Below are positions 37,970-50,782 of a stretch of 64,000 bases of DNA, one piece after another. This DNA is from Calliopsis andreniformis (Eukaryota > Arthropoda > Insecta > Hymenoptera > Andrenidae). The notes under the pieces were generated by a model. That model saw only the letters and a program-made list of their open reading frames with translations. It did no database searches and had not been told where the DNA came from. Numbering within the stretch: the first letter of the stretch is position 1; each line of letters starts with the position of its first letter. The stretch spans positions 186,001 to 250,000 of the forward strand of contig NW_027480505.1 of the NCBI RefSeq assembly GCF_051401765.1. Reading direction: 5' to 3'. A program made the position numbers and the translations under genes.

Positions 37970-39890
37970 GGAAAAACTGTTGTATTTTTATTGTATTTTA
38001 TGCCTCTGGCGTTGACTTCTTAGGCCCTAACTATTCGATCTGGTGGAGCAACGCCCTAGAGTGAAGCCCAGGATTGCCCGGAACATAGAAATGACCATAA
38101 CCTTCACACCGGTTGCAAATATTCGTTTTATACGATGGAAAAACTGTTTTATTTATATTGTGTTTTGTGCCTCTGGAGTTGACTTCATAGGCCCTAACTA
38201 TTCGATCTGGTGGAGCAACGCCATAGAGTGTAGCCTAGGTTGCCCGGAACGTAGAAATGACCATAGCTTTCACACTGGTTGCAATTATTCGTTTTATACA
38301 GTGGAAAAGCTGTTGTATTTATATTGTATTTTATGCTTCTGGCGTTGACTTCTAAGTCCCTAGCTATACGATCTGGTGGAGGAACGCCCGAGAGTGAGGC
38401 CTAGGTTGCCCGGAACATAGAAATGACCGTTACATTCACAATATTTGCTAACATTCATCTGATACGATGGAAAGCTGTTGTATTTATATTGTATTTTAGG
38501 CTTCGGGCGTTGACTTCTATGGCCCTACCGATTCCATCTGGTGGAGCAACGCCCTAGAGTCAAGTCTAATTTGCCCGCAACATAGAAATGACCATTACTT
38601 TCACAATGTTTGCAATAATTCAGGATATACAATGGAAAAACTGCTGTATTTATATTGTATTTTATACTTCTGGCGTTGACTTCTAAGGCCCTGACTATTC
38701 GATCTGGTGGAGCAACGCCCTAGAGTGAAGACTAGGTTGCCCGGAACGTAGTAATGACCATTACCTACACACTGGTTGCAATTATTCCTGTTACGCGATG
38801 AAAAGACTGTTGTATTTATACTCTATTTTATGCTTCTGGGGTTGACATCTAAGTCCCTAGCTATTCGATCTGGTGGAGCAGCGCCCTAGAGTGAAGCCTA
38901 GGTTTGCCCGGAACATAGAAATGACCATAACTTTCACACCGGTTTCAATTATTCAGGTTATACAATGGAAGAGCTGTTGCATTTATATAGAGTTTTATGC
39001 TTCTGGCGTTGACTTCTTAGGCCCTAACTATTCGATCTGGTGGAGCAACGCCATAGAGTGTAGCCTAGGTTGCCCGGAACTTAGAAATGACCATAACTTT
39101 CACTGCGGTTGCAGTTATTCATTCTATACGAGTGAAGAGCTGCTGTATTTTACTGTATTTTATGCTTCTGGCGTTGACTTCTAAGACCGTAGCTATTCGA
39201 TGTGGTTGAATACGCCCTAGAGTGGAGCCTAGGTTGCCCGGAACGTAGAAATGACCATGTCCTTCACACCGGCTTCAATTATTTGTTTTTTGCGATGGAA
39301 TAGCTGTTTTATTTATTTTGTATTTGGTGCTTCTGGCCTTGACTTCCTATGCCCTAACTATTCGATCTGGTGGAACATCTCCCTAGAGTGAGGCAGACGT
39401 TGCCCGGATCATAGAAATGACTATCACTTTCACACTGGTTGCAATTGTTTCTATTATACGATGGAAAAGCTGTTGGATTTTTATTGTATTTTATGCTTCA
39501 GGCGTTGACTTCTTAGGCCCTAACTATTCGATCTGGTGGAGCAACGCCCTAGAGTGAAGCCTAGGTTTGCCCGGAACATAGAAATGACCATATCCTTCAC
39601 ACTGGTTGCAATTATTCCTGTTACACGATGGAAAAACTGTTGTATTTTTATTGTATTTTATGCCTCTGGCGTTGACTTCTTAGGCCCTAACTATTCGATC
39701 TGGTGGAGCAACGCCCTAGAGTGAAGCCTAGGTTTCACCGGAACATAGAAATGACCATAACCTTCACACCGGTTGCAAATATTCGTCTTATACGATGGAA
39801 AAACTGTTTTATTTTTATTGTGTTTTATGCCTCTGGAGTTGACTTCTTAGGCCCTAACTAGTCGGTCTGGTGGAGAAACGCCATAGAGTG
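37970..39890 (-). repeat. Block later repeated at 57.0-60.2 kb
   Basis: Matches 57,005 onward at offset 19,035, then 58,074 onward at 19,201 (one monomer more in the later copy), then 59,732 onward at 20,196 (six monomers more). Private markers include gtgttttgtgcctctgg, cttcataggccctaac, tacagtggaaaagctg and cttcaagtctaatttgcccgc-like sequence. Confidence 0.8.
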
Positions 39891-40943
39891 TAGCCTAGGT
39901 TGCCCGGAACGTAGAAATGACCATAACTTTCACACCGGTTGCAATTATTCATTCTATACGAGGGAAGAACTGTTGTATTTTATTGTAAGTTATGCTTCTG
40001 GCGTTGACTTCTAAGGCCGTAGCTATTCGATGTGGTGGAGCAACGCCCTAGGGTGGAGCCTAGGTTGCCCGGAACGTAGAAATGGCCATATCTTTCACAC
40101 TGGTTGCAATTATTCCTGTTACACGATGGAAAAGCTGTTGTATATTTATTGTATTTTATGCCTCTGGCGTTGACTTCTTAGGCCCTAACTATTCGATCTG
40201 GTGGAGCAACGCCCTAGAGTGAAGCCTAGGTTTGCCCGGAACATAGAAATGACCATATCCTTCACACTGGTTGCAATTATTCCTGTTACACGATGGAAAA
40301 ACTGTTGTATTTTTATTGTATTTTATGCCTCTGGCGTTGACTTCTTAGGCCCTAACTATTCGATCTGGTGGAGCAACGCCCTAGAGTGAAGCCTAGGTTT
40401 GCCCGGAACATAGAAATGACCATAACTTTCACACCGGTTGCAAATATTCGTCTTATACGATGGAAAAACTCTTTTATTTTTATTGTGTTTTATGCCTCTG
40501 GAGTTGACTTCTTAGGCCCTAACTATTCGGTCTGGTGGAGAAACGCCATAGAGTGTAGCCTAGGTTGCCCGGAACGTAGAAATGACCATAACTTTCACAC
40601 CGGTTGCAATTATTCGTTTTATACGATAGAAAAACTGTTGTATTTATTTCGTATTTTATGCTCCTGGAGTTGACTTCTAAGTCCGTAGCCATTCGATCTG
40701 GTGGAGCAACGCCATAGAGTGAAGCCTATGTTGCCGGGAACGTAGAAATGACCATAACTTTCATACTGGTGCAGTTATTCGTTTTATACAATGGAAAAAC
40801 AGTTCTATTTATTTTGTATTTTATGATTCGAGCGTTGACTTCTAAGGCCCAAACTATTCTATCTGGTGGGGCAACGTCCAAGAGTCAAGCATATGTCGCC
40901 CGGAACGTAGAAATGACCATAACTTTCACACTGGTTGCAATTA
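39890..40943 (-). repeat. Block repeated from 36,570, second copy
   Basis: Partner of 36,570-37,623 at 3,320 bp. It continues past the common edge into gctccgggcatagac and ggaggagcaacgcccttgag, which also follow the related block at 29,200-29,270. Confidence 0.8.
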
Positions 40944-42900
40944 TTCGTTTTATACAATGGAAAAGCTGTTGTATTTATATTGTATTTTATGCTCCGGGCA
41001 TAGACTTCTAAGGCCCTGGCTATTCGATCTGGAGGAGCAACGCCCTTGAGTGAAGCCTAGGTTGCCCGGAACGTAGAAATGACCCTAACCTTCAAACCAG
41101 TTTCAATTATCCGTTTTATACGGTGGAAAAACTGTTGTATTTATTTTGTATTTTATGCTTCTGGCGTTGACTTCTTAGGCCCTAACTATTCGATCTGGTG
41201 GATGAACGCCCTAGAGTGAAGCCTAGGTTGCCTGGCATGTAGAAATGACCATAACTTTCACACTGGTTGCAATTATTCGATCTATACGATTTAAAAGCTG
41301 TTGTATTTATTGTGTGTTTTATACTTCTGGCGTTGACATCTTAGGCCCTAGCTATTCGATCTGGGGGTCCAACGCCCTAGAGTGAAGCCTCGGTTGCCCG
41401 GACCGTAGAAAAGACCATAACTTTCACACTGGTTGCAATTATTCGTTCTATACGATGGAAAAGCTGTTGTCCTTATTTTGTATTTTATGCCTCAGTCGTT
41501 GACTTCTAAGGTCGTAGCTATTCGATGTGGTGGAGCAACGCCCTAGCGTGAATCCTAGGCTGCCCGGAACGTAGAAATGACCATTACTTTCACAGTGTTT
41601 GCAATATTCCTGTTATACGATGGACAAACTGTTGGTTTGTTCTGTACTTTATACTTCTGGCTTTGACTACTAAGGCCCTTTGTATTCGATCTGGTGGAGC
41701 AATGCCTCACAGTTAAGTCTAGGATGCCGAAACAATGAAATGATTATTACTGTCACACTGGTTGCAATTATTCATGCTATACGATGGAAAAACTGTTGCA
41801 TTCTTATTATACTCTATGCTTCTGGCGTTGACTTCTTAGGCCCTAACTATTCGATCCCGGGGGCAGGGTCCAAGAGAGAAGCGTATGTTGCCCGAAACGT
41901 AGAAATGACCATTACATTCGCACTGGTTGCAATTATTCCTTTTATACGATGGAAAAACTGTTGTATCTATATAGTATTTTATGCTTCTTGCGTTGACTTC
42001 TAAGGCCCTAACTATTCGATCTAGTGGAGCAACGCCCCAGAATGAAGCCTAGGTTGCCCGGAACGTAGAAATGACCATAACCTTAACACTGGTTGCAATT
42101 ATTCCTGTAATACGATGGAAAAGGTGTTGTATTTATATTGTATTTTATGCTTCTGGCGTTGGCTTCCAAGGCCCTAACTATACGATCCAGTGGAGCAACG
42201 CCCTAGTGTGAAGCCTAGGTTGCCCGGAACGTAGAAATGACCATAACTTTCACTCCGGTTGCAATTATTCGTTTTATACAATGGAAAAACTGTTCTCTTT
42301 ATTTTATATTTTATGCTTCGGGCGTGGACTTCCAATGCCCTAACTATTCGATCTGGTGAAGCAACGCCCTAGAGTCAAGCCTAGGTTGCCCGGAACGTTG
42401 AAATGACCATTACTTTCTCACTGTTTGCGATTATTCATTCTTTACGTTGGAAAAGCTGTTGTATTTATATTGTATTTTATGCTTCTGGCGTTGACTTCTA
42501 AGGTCGTAGCTATTAGATGTGGTGGAGCAACGCCCCAGAGTCAAGCCTAGGTTGCCCGGAACGTAGAAATGACTATCACTTTCACACTGGTTGCAATTAT
42601 TCCTGTTATACGATGGACAAACTGTTGCATTTTTATTGTACTTTATGCTTCTGGCGTTGACTTCCAAGGCCCTACGTATTCGATCTGGAGGAGCAATGCC
42701 CCTGAGTTAAATCTAGGATGCCCGAAACGTCGAAATGATCATTACTTTCACACTGATTGCAATTATTCATTCTATATGATGGAAAAACTGTTCCATTTTT
42801 ATTGTATTTTATGCTTCTGGCGTTGACTTCTTAGGCCTTAACTATTCGATCTGGTGGAACAACGCCCTAGAGTGAAGCCTGTGTTGCCCGGAACGTAGAA
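40944..42900 (-). repeat. Mosaic monomers at the end of the extra-T domain
   Basis: About 12 monomers. 41,680 corresponds to 29,903 (offset 11,777) and 42,005 to 30,891 (offset 11,114), so four monomers have been lost between these points relative to the earlier copy. Monomers near 42,569 match those at 30,460. No gene seen. Confidence 0.7.
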
Positions 42901-45900
42901 ATGGCCTTTACTTTCACACTGGTTGCAATTATTCGTTTTATACGATGGAAAAACTGTTGTATCTAAATGGTATTTTATGCTTCTGGCGTTGACTTCTAAG
43001 GCCCTAACTATTCGATCTAGTGGAGCAACGTCCTAGAATGAAGCCTAGGTTGCCCGGAACGTAGAAATGACCATAACCTTAACACTGGTTGCAATTATTC
43101 CTTTTATACGATGGAAAAACTGTTGTAGTTTTATTGTATTTTATGCTTCTGGCGTTGACTTCTTAGGCCCTAACTACTCCATCTGGTGGAACAACGCCCT
43201 TGGGTGAAGCCTAGGTTGCGCGCAACGTAGCAATGACCATAACTTTCACACTGGTAGCAATTATTCGTTTTATACGATGGAAAAACTGTTCTATTTATTT
43301 TGTATTTTATGCTTCGGGCGTTGACTTCTACGGCCCTAGCTATTCTATCTGGTCGAGCAACGACCTAGAGTGAAGCCTAGCTTGCCCGGAACGTAGAAAT
43401 GACCAAAATTTTCACACTGGATGCAATTATTCGTTTTATACGATGGAAAAGCTGTTGTATTTATATCGTATTTTAGCTTCTGGCGTTGACTTCTTAGGCC
43501 CTAACTATTCCATCTGGTGGAACAACGCCCTAGGGTGAAGCCTAGGTTGCGCAGAACGTAGCAATGACCATAACTTTCACACTGGTAGCAATTATTCGTT
43601 TTATACGATGGAAAAACTGTTCTATTTATTTTGTATTTTATGCTTCTGGCGTTGACTTCTAAGGCCCCAGCTATTCTATCTGTTCGAGCAACGCCCTAGA
43701 GTGAAGCCTAGGTTGCCCGGAACGTAGAAATGTCCATAACTTTCACACTGGTAGCTATTATTCGTATTATACGATGGAAAAACTGTTATATTTGTATTGT
43801 ATTTGATGCTTCTGGCGTTGACTTCTTAGGCCCTAACTGTTCGACCAGGTGGAACAACGCCCTAGGGTGAAGCCTAGGTTGCCCGGAAAGTAGAAATGAC
43901 CATAACTTTCATCCTGCTTGCAATTATTCGTTTTATATGATGGAAAAACTGTTGTATTTATATAGTGTTTTATGCTTCTGGCGTTGACTTCTTAGTCCCT
44001 AACTATTGCATCTGGTGGAACAACGCCCGAGGGTGAAGCCTAGGTTGCCTGGAACGTAGAAATGACCATCACTTTCACACGGGTTGCAATTATTCCTGTT
44101 ATAGGATGGAAAGACTGTTGTATTTTTATTGTATTTTATACTTCAGGCGTTGACTTCTAAGGCCCTAGCTATTCGATCTGCTCGAGCAACGCCCTAGAGT
44201 GAAGCCTAGGTTGCACGGAACGTAGAAATGACCATAACTTCCACACTGGTTGCAATTATTCGTTTTATACGATGGAAAAGCTGTTGTATTTATATCGTAT
44301 TTCATGCTTCTGGCGTTGACTTCTAAGGACCTAACTATTCGATCTGGTGGAGAAACGCCCTAGAGTGAAGCCTAGGTTGCGCGGAACGTAGAAATGACCA
44401 TAACGTTCACACTGGCAGCAATTATTCGTTTCATACGACGGAAAAACTGTTTTATTTATTTTGTATTTTATGCTTCTGGCGTTGACTTCCAAGGCCCTAA
44501 CTATTCGATCTGGTGGAGCAACGCCCTAGAGTGAAGCCTAGGTTGCCCGGAACGTAGAAATGACCATAACTTCCACACCGGTTGCAATTATTCGTTTTAT
44601 ACGATGGAAAAGCTGTTGTATTTATATCGTATTTTATGCATCTGGCGTTGACTTCTAAGGACCTAACTATTCGATCTGGTGGAACAACGCCCTAGGGTGA
44701 AGCCTAGGTTGCCCGGAACTTAGAAATGACCATTACTTTCACACTGTTTGCAATTATTCATTTTATACGGTGGAAAAGCTGTTGTATTTATATTGTATTT
44801 TATGCTTCGGGCGTTGACTTCTAAGACCCTAGCTATTCCATCTGGTGGAGTAACACCCTAGCGTGAAGCTTAGGTTGCCCGGAACGTAGAACATACCATT
44901 ACCTTCACACTGTTTGCAATTATTCCTGTTATACGATGGAAAAACTGTTGCATCTTTATTGCATTTTATGCTTCTGGCGCTGACTTCTAAGGCCCTAACT
45001 ATTCGATCTGGTGCAGCAACGCCCTAGAGTGAAGCCTAGGTTGTCCGGAATGTAGAAATTACCTTAACTTTCAAACTGGTTGCTATTATGCGTTTTATAC
45101 GATGGAAAAACTGTTCTATTTATTTTGTATTTTATGCTTCGGGCGTTGACTTCTAAGGCCCCAGCTATTCTATCTGTTCGAGCAACGCCCTAGTGTGAAG
45201 CCTTGGTTGCCCGGAACGTAGAAATGACCATAACTTTCACTCCGGTTGCAATTATTCGTTTTATACAATGGAAAAACTGTTCTTTTTATTTTGTATTTTA
45301 TGCTTCGGGCGTCGACTTCCAATGCCCTAACTATTCGATCTGGTGGAGCAACGCCCTAGAGTGAAGCCTAGGTTGCCCGGAATGTAGAAATTACCTTAAC
45401 TTTCAAACTGGTTGCTATTATGCGTTTTATACGATGGAAAAACTGTTGAATGTATATTCTATTTTATGCTTCTGGCGCTGACTTCTCAGGCCCTAACTAT
45501 TCGATCTGGCGGAGCAACGCCCTACAGTGAAGCCTAGGTTGCCCGAAACGTAGAAATGACTATCACTTTCACACTGGGTGCAATTATTCGTTTTATACAA
45601 TGGAAAAACTGTTCTCTTTATTTTGTATTTTATGCTTCGGGCGTGGACTTCCAATGCCCTAACTATTCGATCTGGTGGAGCAACGCCCTAGAGTGAAGCC
45701 TAGGTTGCCCGGAACGTAGAAATTACCTTAACTTTCACACTGTTTGCAATTATTCATTTTATACGGTGGAAAAGCTGTTGTATTTATATTGTATTTTATG
45801 CTTCGGGCGTTGACTTCTAAGACCCTAGCTATTCCATCTGGTGGAGCAACACCCTAGCGTGAAGCCTAGGTTGCCCGGAACGTAGAACATACCATTACCT

Positions 45901-48900
45901 TCACACTGTTTGCAATTATTCCTGTTATACGATGGAAAAACTGTTGCATCTTTATTGCATTTTATGCTTCTGGCGCTGACTTCTAAGGCCCTAACTATTC
46001 GATCTGGTGCAGCAACGCCCTAGAGTGAAGCCTAGGTTGCTCGGAACGTAGAAATGACCATTACCTTCACACTGTTTGCAATTATTCGTATTATACGATA
46101 GAAAGACTGTTATATTTATATTGTATTTGATGCTTCTGGCGTTGACTTCTTAGGCCCTAACTGTTCGATCAGGTGGAACAGCGCCCTAGGGTGAAGCCTA
46201 GGTTGCCTGGAACGTAGAAATGACCATCACTTTCACACGGGTTGCAATTATTCCTGTTATAGGATGGAAAGACTGTTGTATTTTTATTGTATTTTATACT
46301 TCAGGCGTTGACTTCTAAGGCCCTAGCTATTCGATCTGGTCGAGCAACGCCCTAGAGTGAAGCCTAGGTTGCACGGAACGTAGAAATGACCATAACTTCC
46401 ACACTGGTTGCAATTATTCGTTTTATACGATGGAAAAGCTGTTGTATTTATATCGTATTTCATGCTTCTGGCGTTGACTTCTAAGGACCTAACTATTCGA
46501 TCTGGTGGAGAAACGCCCTAGAGTGAAGCCTAGGTTGCGCGGAACGTAGAAATGACCATAACGTCCACACTGGCAGCAATTATTCGTTTTATACGACGGA
46601 AAAACTGTTTTATTTATTTTGTATTTTATGCTTCTGGCGTTGACTTCCAAGGCCCTAACTATTCGATCTGGTGGAGCAACGCCCTAGAGTGAAGCCTAGG
46701 TTGCCCGGATAGTGGAAATGACCATAACTTTCATCCTGGTTGCAATTATTCGTTTTATATGATGGGAAAACTGTTGTATTTATATAGTGTTTTATGCTTC
46801 TGGCGTTGACTTCTTAGTCCCTAACTATTCCATCTGGTGGAACAACGCCCTAGTGTGAAGCCTAGGTTACCTGGAACGTAGAAATGAACGTCACTTTCAC
46901 ACGGGTTGCAATTATTCCTGTTATAGGATGGAAAGACTGTTGTATTTTTATTGTATTTTATACTTCAGGCGCTGACTTCTAAGGCCCTAGCTATTCGGTC
47001 TGGTCGAGCAACGCCCTAGAGTGAAGCCTAGGTTGCCAGGAACGTAGAAATGACCATAACTTCCACACCGGTTGCAATTATTCATGTTATACGATGGAAA
47101 AGCTTTTGTACTTATATTGTATTTTATTCTTCTGGCGTTGACTTCTTAGGCCCTAACTATTCGATCTGGTGGAAGAACGCCCTAGAGTGAAGACTTGGTT
47201 GCCTGGAACATGGAAATGACCATTACTTTCACACTGTTTGCAGATATTCCTGTTATACGATGGAAAAACTTTTGCACCTTTATTGTATTTTATGCTTCTG
47301 GCGTTGACTTCTAAGGCCCTAACTATTCGATTTGCAGGAGCAACGCCCGAGAGTGGAGCCTAGGTTGCCCGGTACGTAGAAATGACCATTACTTTCACAC
47401 TGTTTGCAAATATACAATATACGATGGAAAATCTGTTGTATTTATGTTGTATTTTATGCTTCTGGCGTTGACTTCTTAGGCCCTAACTATTTGACCTGGT
47501 GGTGCACCGCCCTGGAGTGAAGCCTAGGTTGCCCGGAACGTAGAAAAGACCATTACATTCACACTGGTTGCAATTATTCCTGTTCTACGATGGAAAAACT
47601 GTTGCATCTTTATTGTATTTTATGGTTCCGGCGTTGATTTCTAAGGCCCTAATTATTCGATCTGGTGGAGCAACGCCCTAGGGTGAAGCCAAGGTTGCCC
47701 GGAACGTAGAAATGACCATTACATTCACACTGGTTGCAATTATTCGTCTTATACGATGGAAAAGCTGTTGTATTTATATCGTATTTTATGCTTCTGACGT
47801 TGACTTCTTAGGCCCTAACTATTCCATCTGGTGGAACAACGCCCTTGGGTGAAGCCTAGGTTGCGCGGAACGTAGCAATGACCATAACTTTCACACTGGT
47901 AGCAATTATTCGTTTTACACGATGGAAAAACTGTTCTATTTATTTTGTATTTTATGCTTCGGGCGTTGACTTCTAAGGCCCCAACTATTCTATCTGGTGG
48001 AGCAACGCCCTAGAGTCAAGCCTAGGTTGCCCGGAACGTAGAAATGACCATAACTTCCACACTGGTTGCAATTCTTCGTTTTATACGATGGAAAAGCAGT
48101 TGTATTTATATCGTATTTTGTGCTTCTGGCGTTGACTTCTAAGGACCTAACTATTCGATCTGGTGGAGCAACGCCCTAGAGTGAAGCCTAGGTTGCCCGG
48201 AAAGTAGAAATGACCATAACTTTCATCCTGGTTGCAATTATTCGTTTTATATGATGGAAAAGCTGTTGTATTTATATAGTGTTTTATGCTTCTGGCGTTG
48301 ACTTCTTAGGCCCTAACTATTCCATCTGGTGGAACAACGCCCTTGGGTGAAGCCTAGGTTGCGCGCAACGTAGCAATGACCATAACTTTCACACTGGTAG
48401 CAATTATTCGTTTTATACGATGGAAAAACTGTTCTATTTATTTTGTATTTTATGCTTCGGGCGTTGACTTCTACGGCCCTAGCTATTCTATCTGGTCGAG
48501 CAACGCCCTAGAGTGAAGCCTAGGTTGCCCGGACCGTAGAAATGACCAAAACTTTCACACTGGATGCAATTATTCGTTTTATACGATGGAAAAGCTGTTG
48601 TATTTATATCGTATTTTAGCTTCTGGCGTTGACTTCTTAGGCCCTAACTATTCCATCTGGTGGAACAACGCCCTAGGGTCAAGCCTAGGTTGCGCGGAAC
48701 GTAGAAATGACCATAACTTTCACACTGGTAGCAATTATTCGTTTTATACGATGGAAAAACTGTTTTATTTATTTTGTATTTTATGCTTCTGGCGTTGACT
48801 TCTAATGCCCTATCTATTCGATCTGGTGGACCAACGCCCTAGAGTGAAGCCTAGGTTGCCCGGAAAGTAGAAATGACCATAACTTCCATCCTGCTTGCAA

Positions 48901-50770
48901 TTATTCGTTTTATACGGTGGAAAAGCTGTTGTATTTATATTGTATTTTATGCTTCGGGCGTTGACTTCTAAGACCCTAGCTATTCCATCTGGTGGAGCAA
49001 CACCATAGCGTGAAGCCTAGGTTGCCCGGAACGTAGAACATACCATTACCTTCACACTGTTTGCAATTATTCCTGTTATACGATGGAAAAACTGTTGCAT
49101 CTTTATTGCATTTTATGCTTCTGGCGCTGACTTCTAGGGCCCTAACTATTCGATCTGGTGGAGCAACGCCCTAGAGTGAAGCCTAGGTTGCTCGGAACGT
49201 AGAAATGACCATTACCTTCACACTGTTTCCAATTATTCGTATTATACGATGGAAAAACTGTTATATTTATATTGTATTTGATGCTTCTGGCGTTGACTTC
49301 TTAGGCCCTAACTGTTCGATCAGGTGGAACAGCGCCCTAGGGTGAAGCCTAGGTTGCCCGGAAAGTAGAAATGACCATAACTTTCACACTGGTTGCAATT
49401 ATTCGTTTTATACGATGGAAAAGCTGTGATACCTTTATTGTATTTTATTCATCTGCGGTTGACTTCTAAGGCCGTAGCTATTAGATGTGGTGGAGCAACG
49501 CCCTAGAGTGACGCCTAGGTTGGCCGGAACGTAGAAATGACCATTACTTTCACAATGTTTGCAATTATTCATGTTATACGATGGAAAAGCTTTTGTACTT
49601 ATATTGTATTTTATTCTTCTGGCGTTGACTTCTTAGGCCCTAACTATTCGATCTGGTGGAAGAACGCCCTAGAGTGAAGACTTGGTTGCCCGGAACATGG
49701 AAATGACCATTACTTTCACACTGTTTGCAGATATTCCTGTTATACGATGGAAAAACTTTTGCACCTTTATTGTATTTTATGCTTCTGGCGTTGACTTCTA
49801 AGGCCCTAGCTATTCGATTTGCAGGAGCAACGCCCGAGAGTGGAGCCTAGGTTGCCCGGTACGTAGAAATGACCATTACTTTCACACGGGTTGCAATTAT
49901 TCCTGTTATAGGATGGAAAGACTGTTGTATTTTTATTGTATTTTATACTTCAGGCGTTGACTTCTAAGGCCCTAGCTATTCGATCTGGTCGAGCAACGCC
50001 CTAGAGTGAAGCCTAGGTTGCACGGAGCGTAGAAATGACCATAACTTCCACACTGGTTGCAATTATTCGTTTTATACGATGGAAAAGCTGTTGTATTTAT
50101 ATCGTATTTCATGCTTCTGGCGTTGACTTCTAAGGACCTAACTATTCGATCTGGTGGAGAAACGCCCTAGAGTGAAGCCTAGGTTGCGCGGAACGTAGAA
50201 ATGACCATAACTTTCACACTGGTAGCAATTATTCGTTTTATACGATGGAAAAACTGTTCTATTTATTTTGTATTTTATGCTTCGGGCGTTGACTTCTAAG
50301 GCCCCAGCTATTCTATCTGTTCGAGCAACGCCCTAGAGTGAAGCCTAGGTTGCCCGGAACGTAGAAATGACCATAACTTCCACACTGGTTGCAATTATTC
50401 GTTTTATAAGATGGAAAAGCTGTTGTATTTATATCGTATTTTATGCTTCTGGCGTTGACTTCTTAGGCCCTAACTATTCCATCTGGTGGAACAACGCCCT
50501 AGGGTGAAACGTAGGTTGCGCGGAACGTAGAAATGACCATAACTTTCACACTGGTAGCAATTATTCGTATTATACGATGGAAAAACTGTTATATTTATAT
50601 TGTATTTGATGCTTCTGGCGTTGACTTCTTAGGCCCTCACTGTTCGATCAGGTGGAACAACGCCCTAGGGTTAAGCCTAGGTTGCCCGGAAAGTAGAAAT
50701 GACCATAACATTCACACTGGTTGCAATTATTCGTTTTATATGCTGGAAAAACTGTTGTATTTATATTGTA
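42901..50770 (-). repeat. Right-array domain without the extra-T lineage
   Basis: About 47 monomers with different recurring types: ttgcgcggaacgtag, actggtagcaattattcg, cacacgggttgcaattattcctgttatagg, ttctaaggacctaac and gaacgtagaacataccatt. Internal repeats include a six-monomer one (tttgcaattattcattttatacgg at 44,747 and 45,743, 996 bp) and a 13-monomer one (cctaggttgcctggaacg at 44,039 and 46,197, 2,158 bp). It ends at a 45-bp deletion. Confidence 0.75.
43741..47286 (-). repeat. Segment duplicated at 60,455-64,000
   Basis: Offset 16,714 bp at the start (tttcacactggtagctatt at 43,741 and 60,455) and at the window end (ttcctgttatacg at 47,247 and 63,961), so no net indel in 3.5 kb. Only scattered substitutions were noticed, for example aggttgtccgg near 45,039 versus aggttgcccgg. 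Confidence 0.88.
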
Positions 50771-50782
50771 TGGTGGAGCAAC
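50760..50782 (-). other. 45-bp deletion inside a monomer
   Basis: A normal monomer runs attgtattttatgcttctgg, then gttgacttcttaggccc, then taactattcgatctggtgg. Here tatattgta (ending at 50,770) joins tggtggagcaacgcc directly, removing 45 bp and leaving a monomer of about 121 bp. The junction also ends one duplicated block and starts another. Confidence 0.85.

Larger units (their letters stand above)
22601..42900 (-). repeat. Right-array domain with the extra-T (167-bp) monomer lineage
   Basis: Within this stretch cctaggtttgcccgg replaces cctaggttgcccgg in a subset of monomers, for example near 22,643, 24,635, 25,133, 27,288, 27,455, 27,953, 28,451, 33,424, 33,924, 36,909, 38,901, 39,564 and 40,229. 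I did not see the equivalent (gggcaaacctagg) in the left array. The marker monomers sit in repeating contexts, often followed by tattcgtcttatacg or tattcctgttacacg, so the domain is a set of nested higher-order duplications. Sub-blocks are listed below. Confidence 0.75.
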
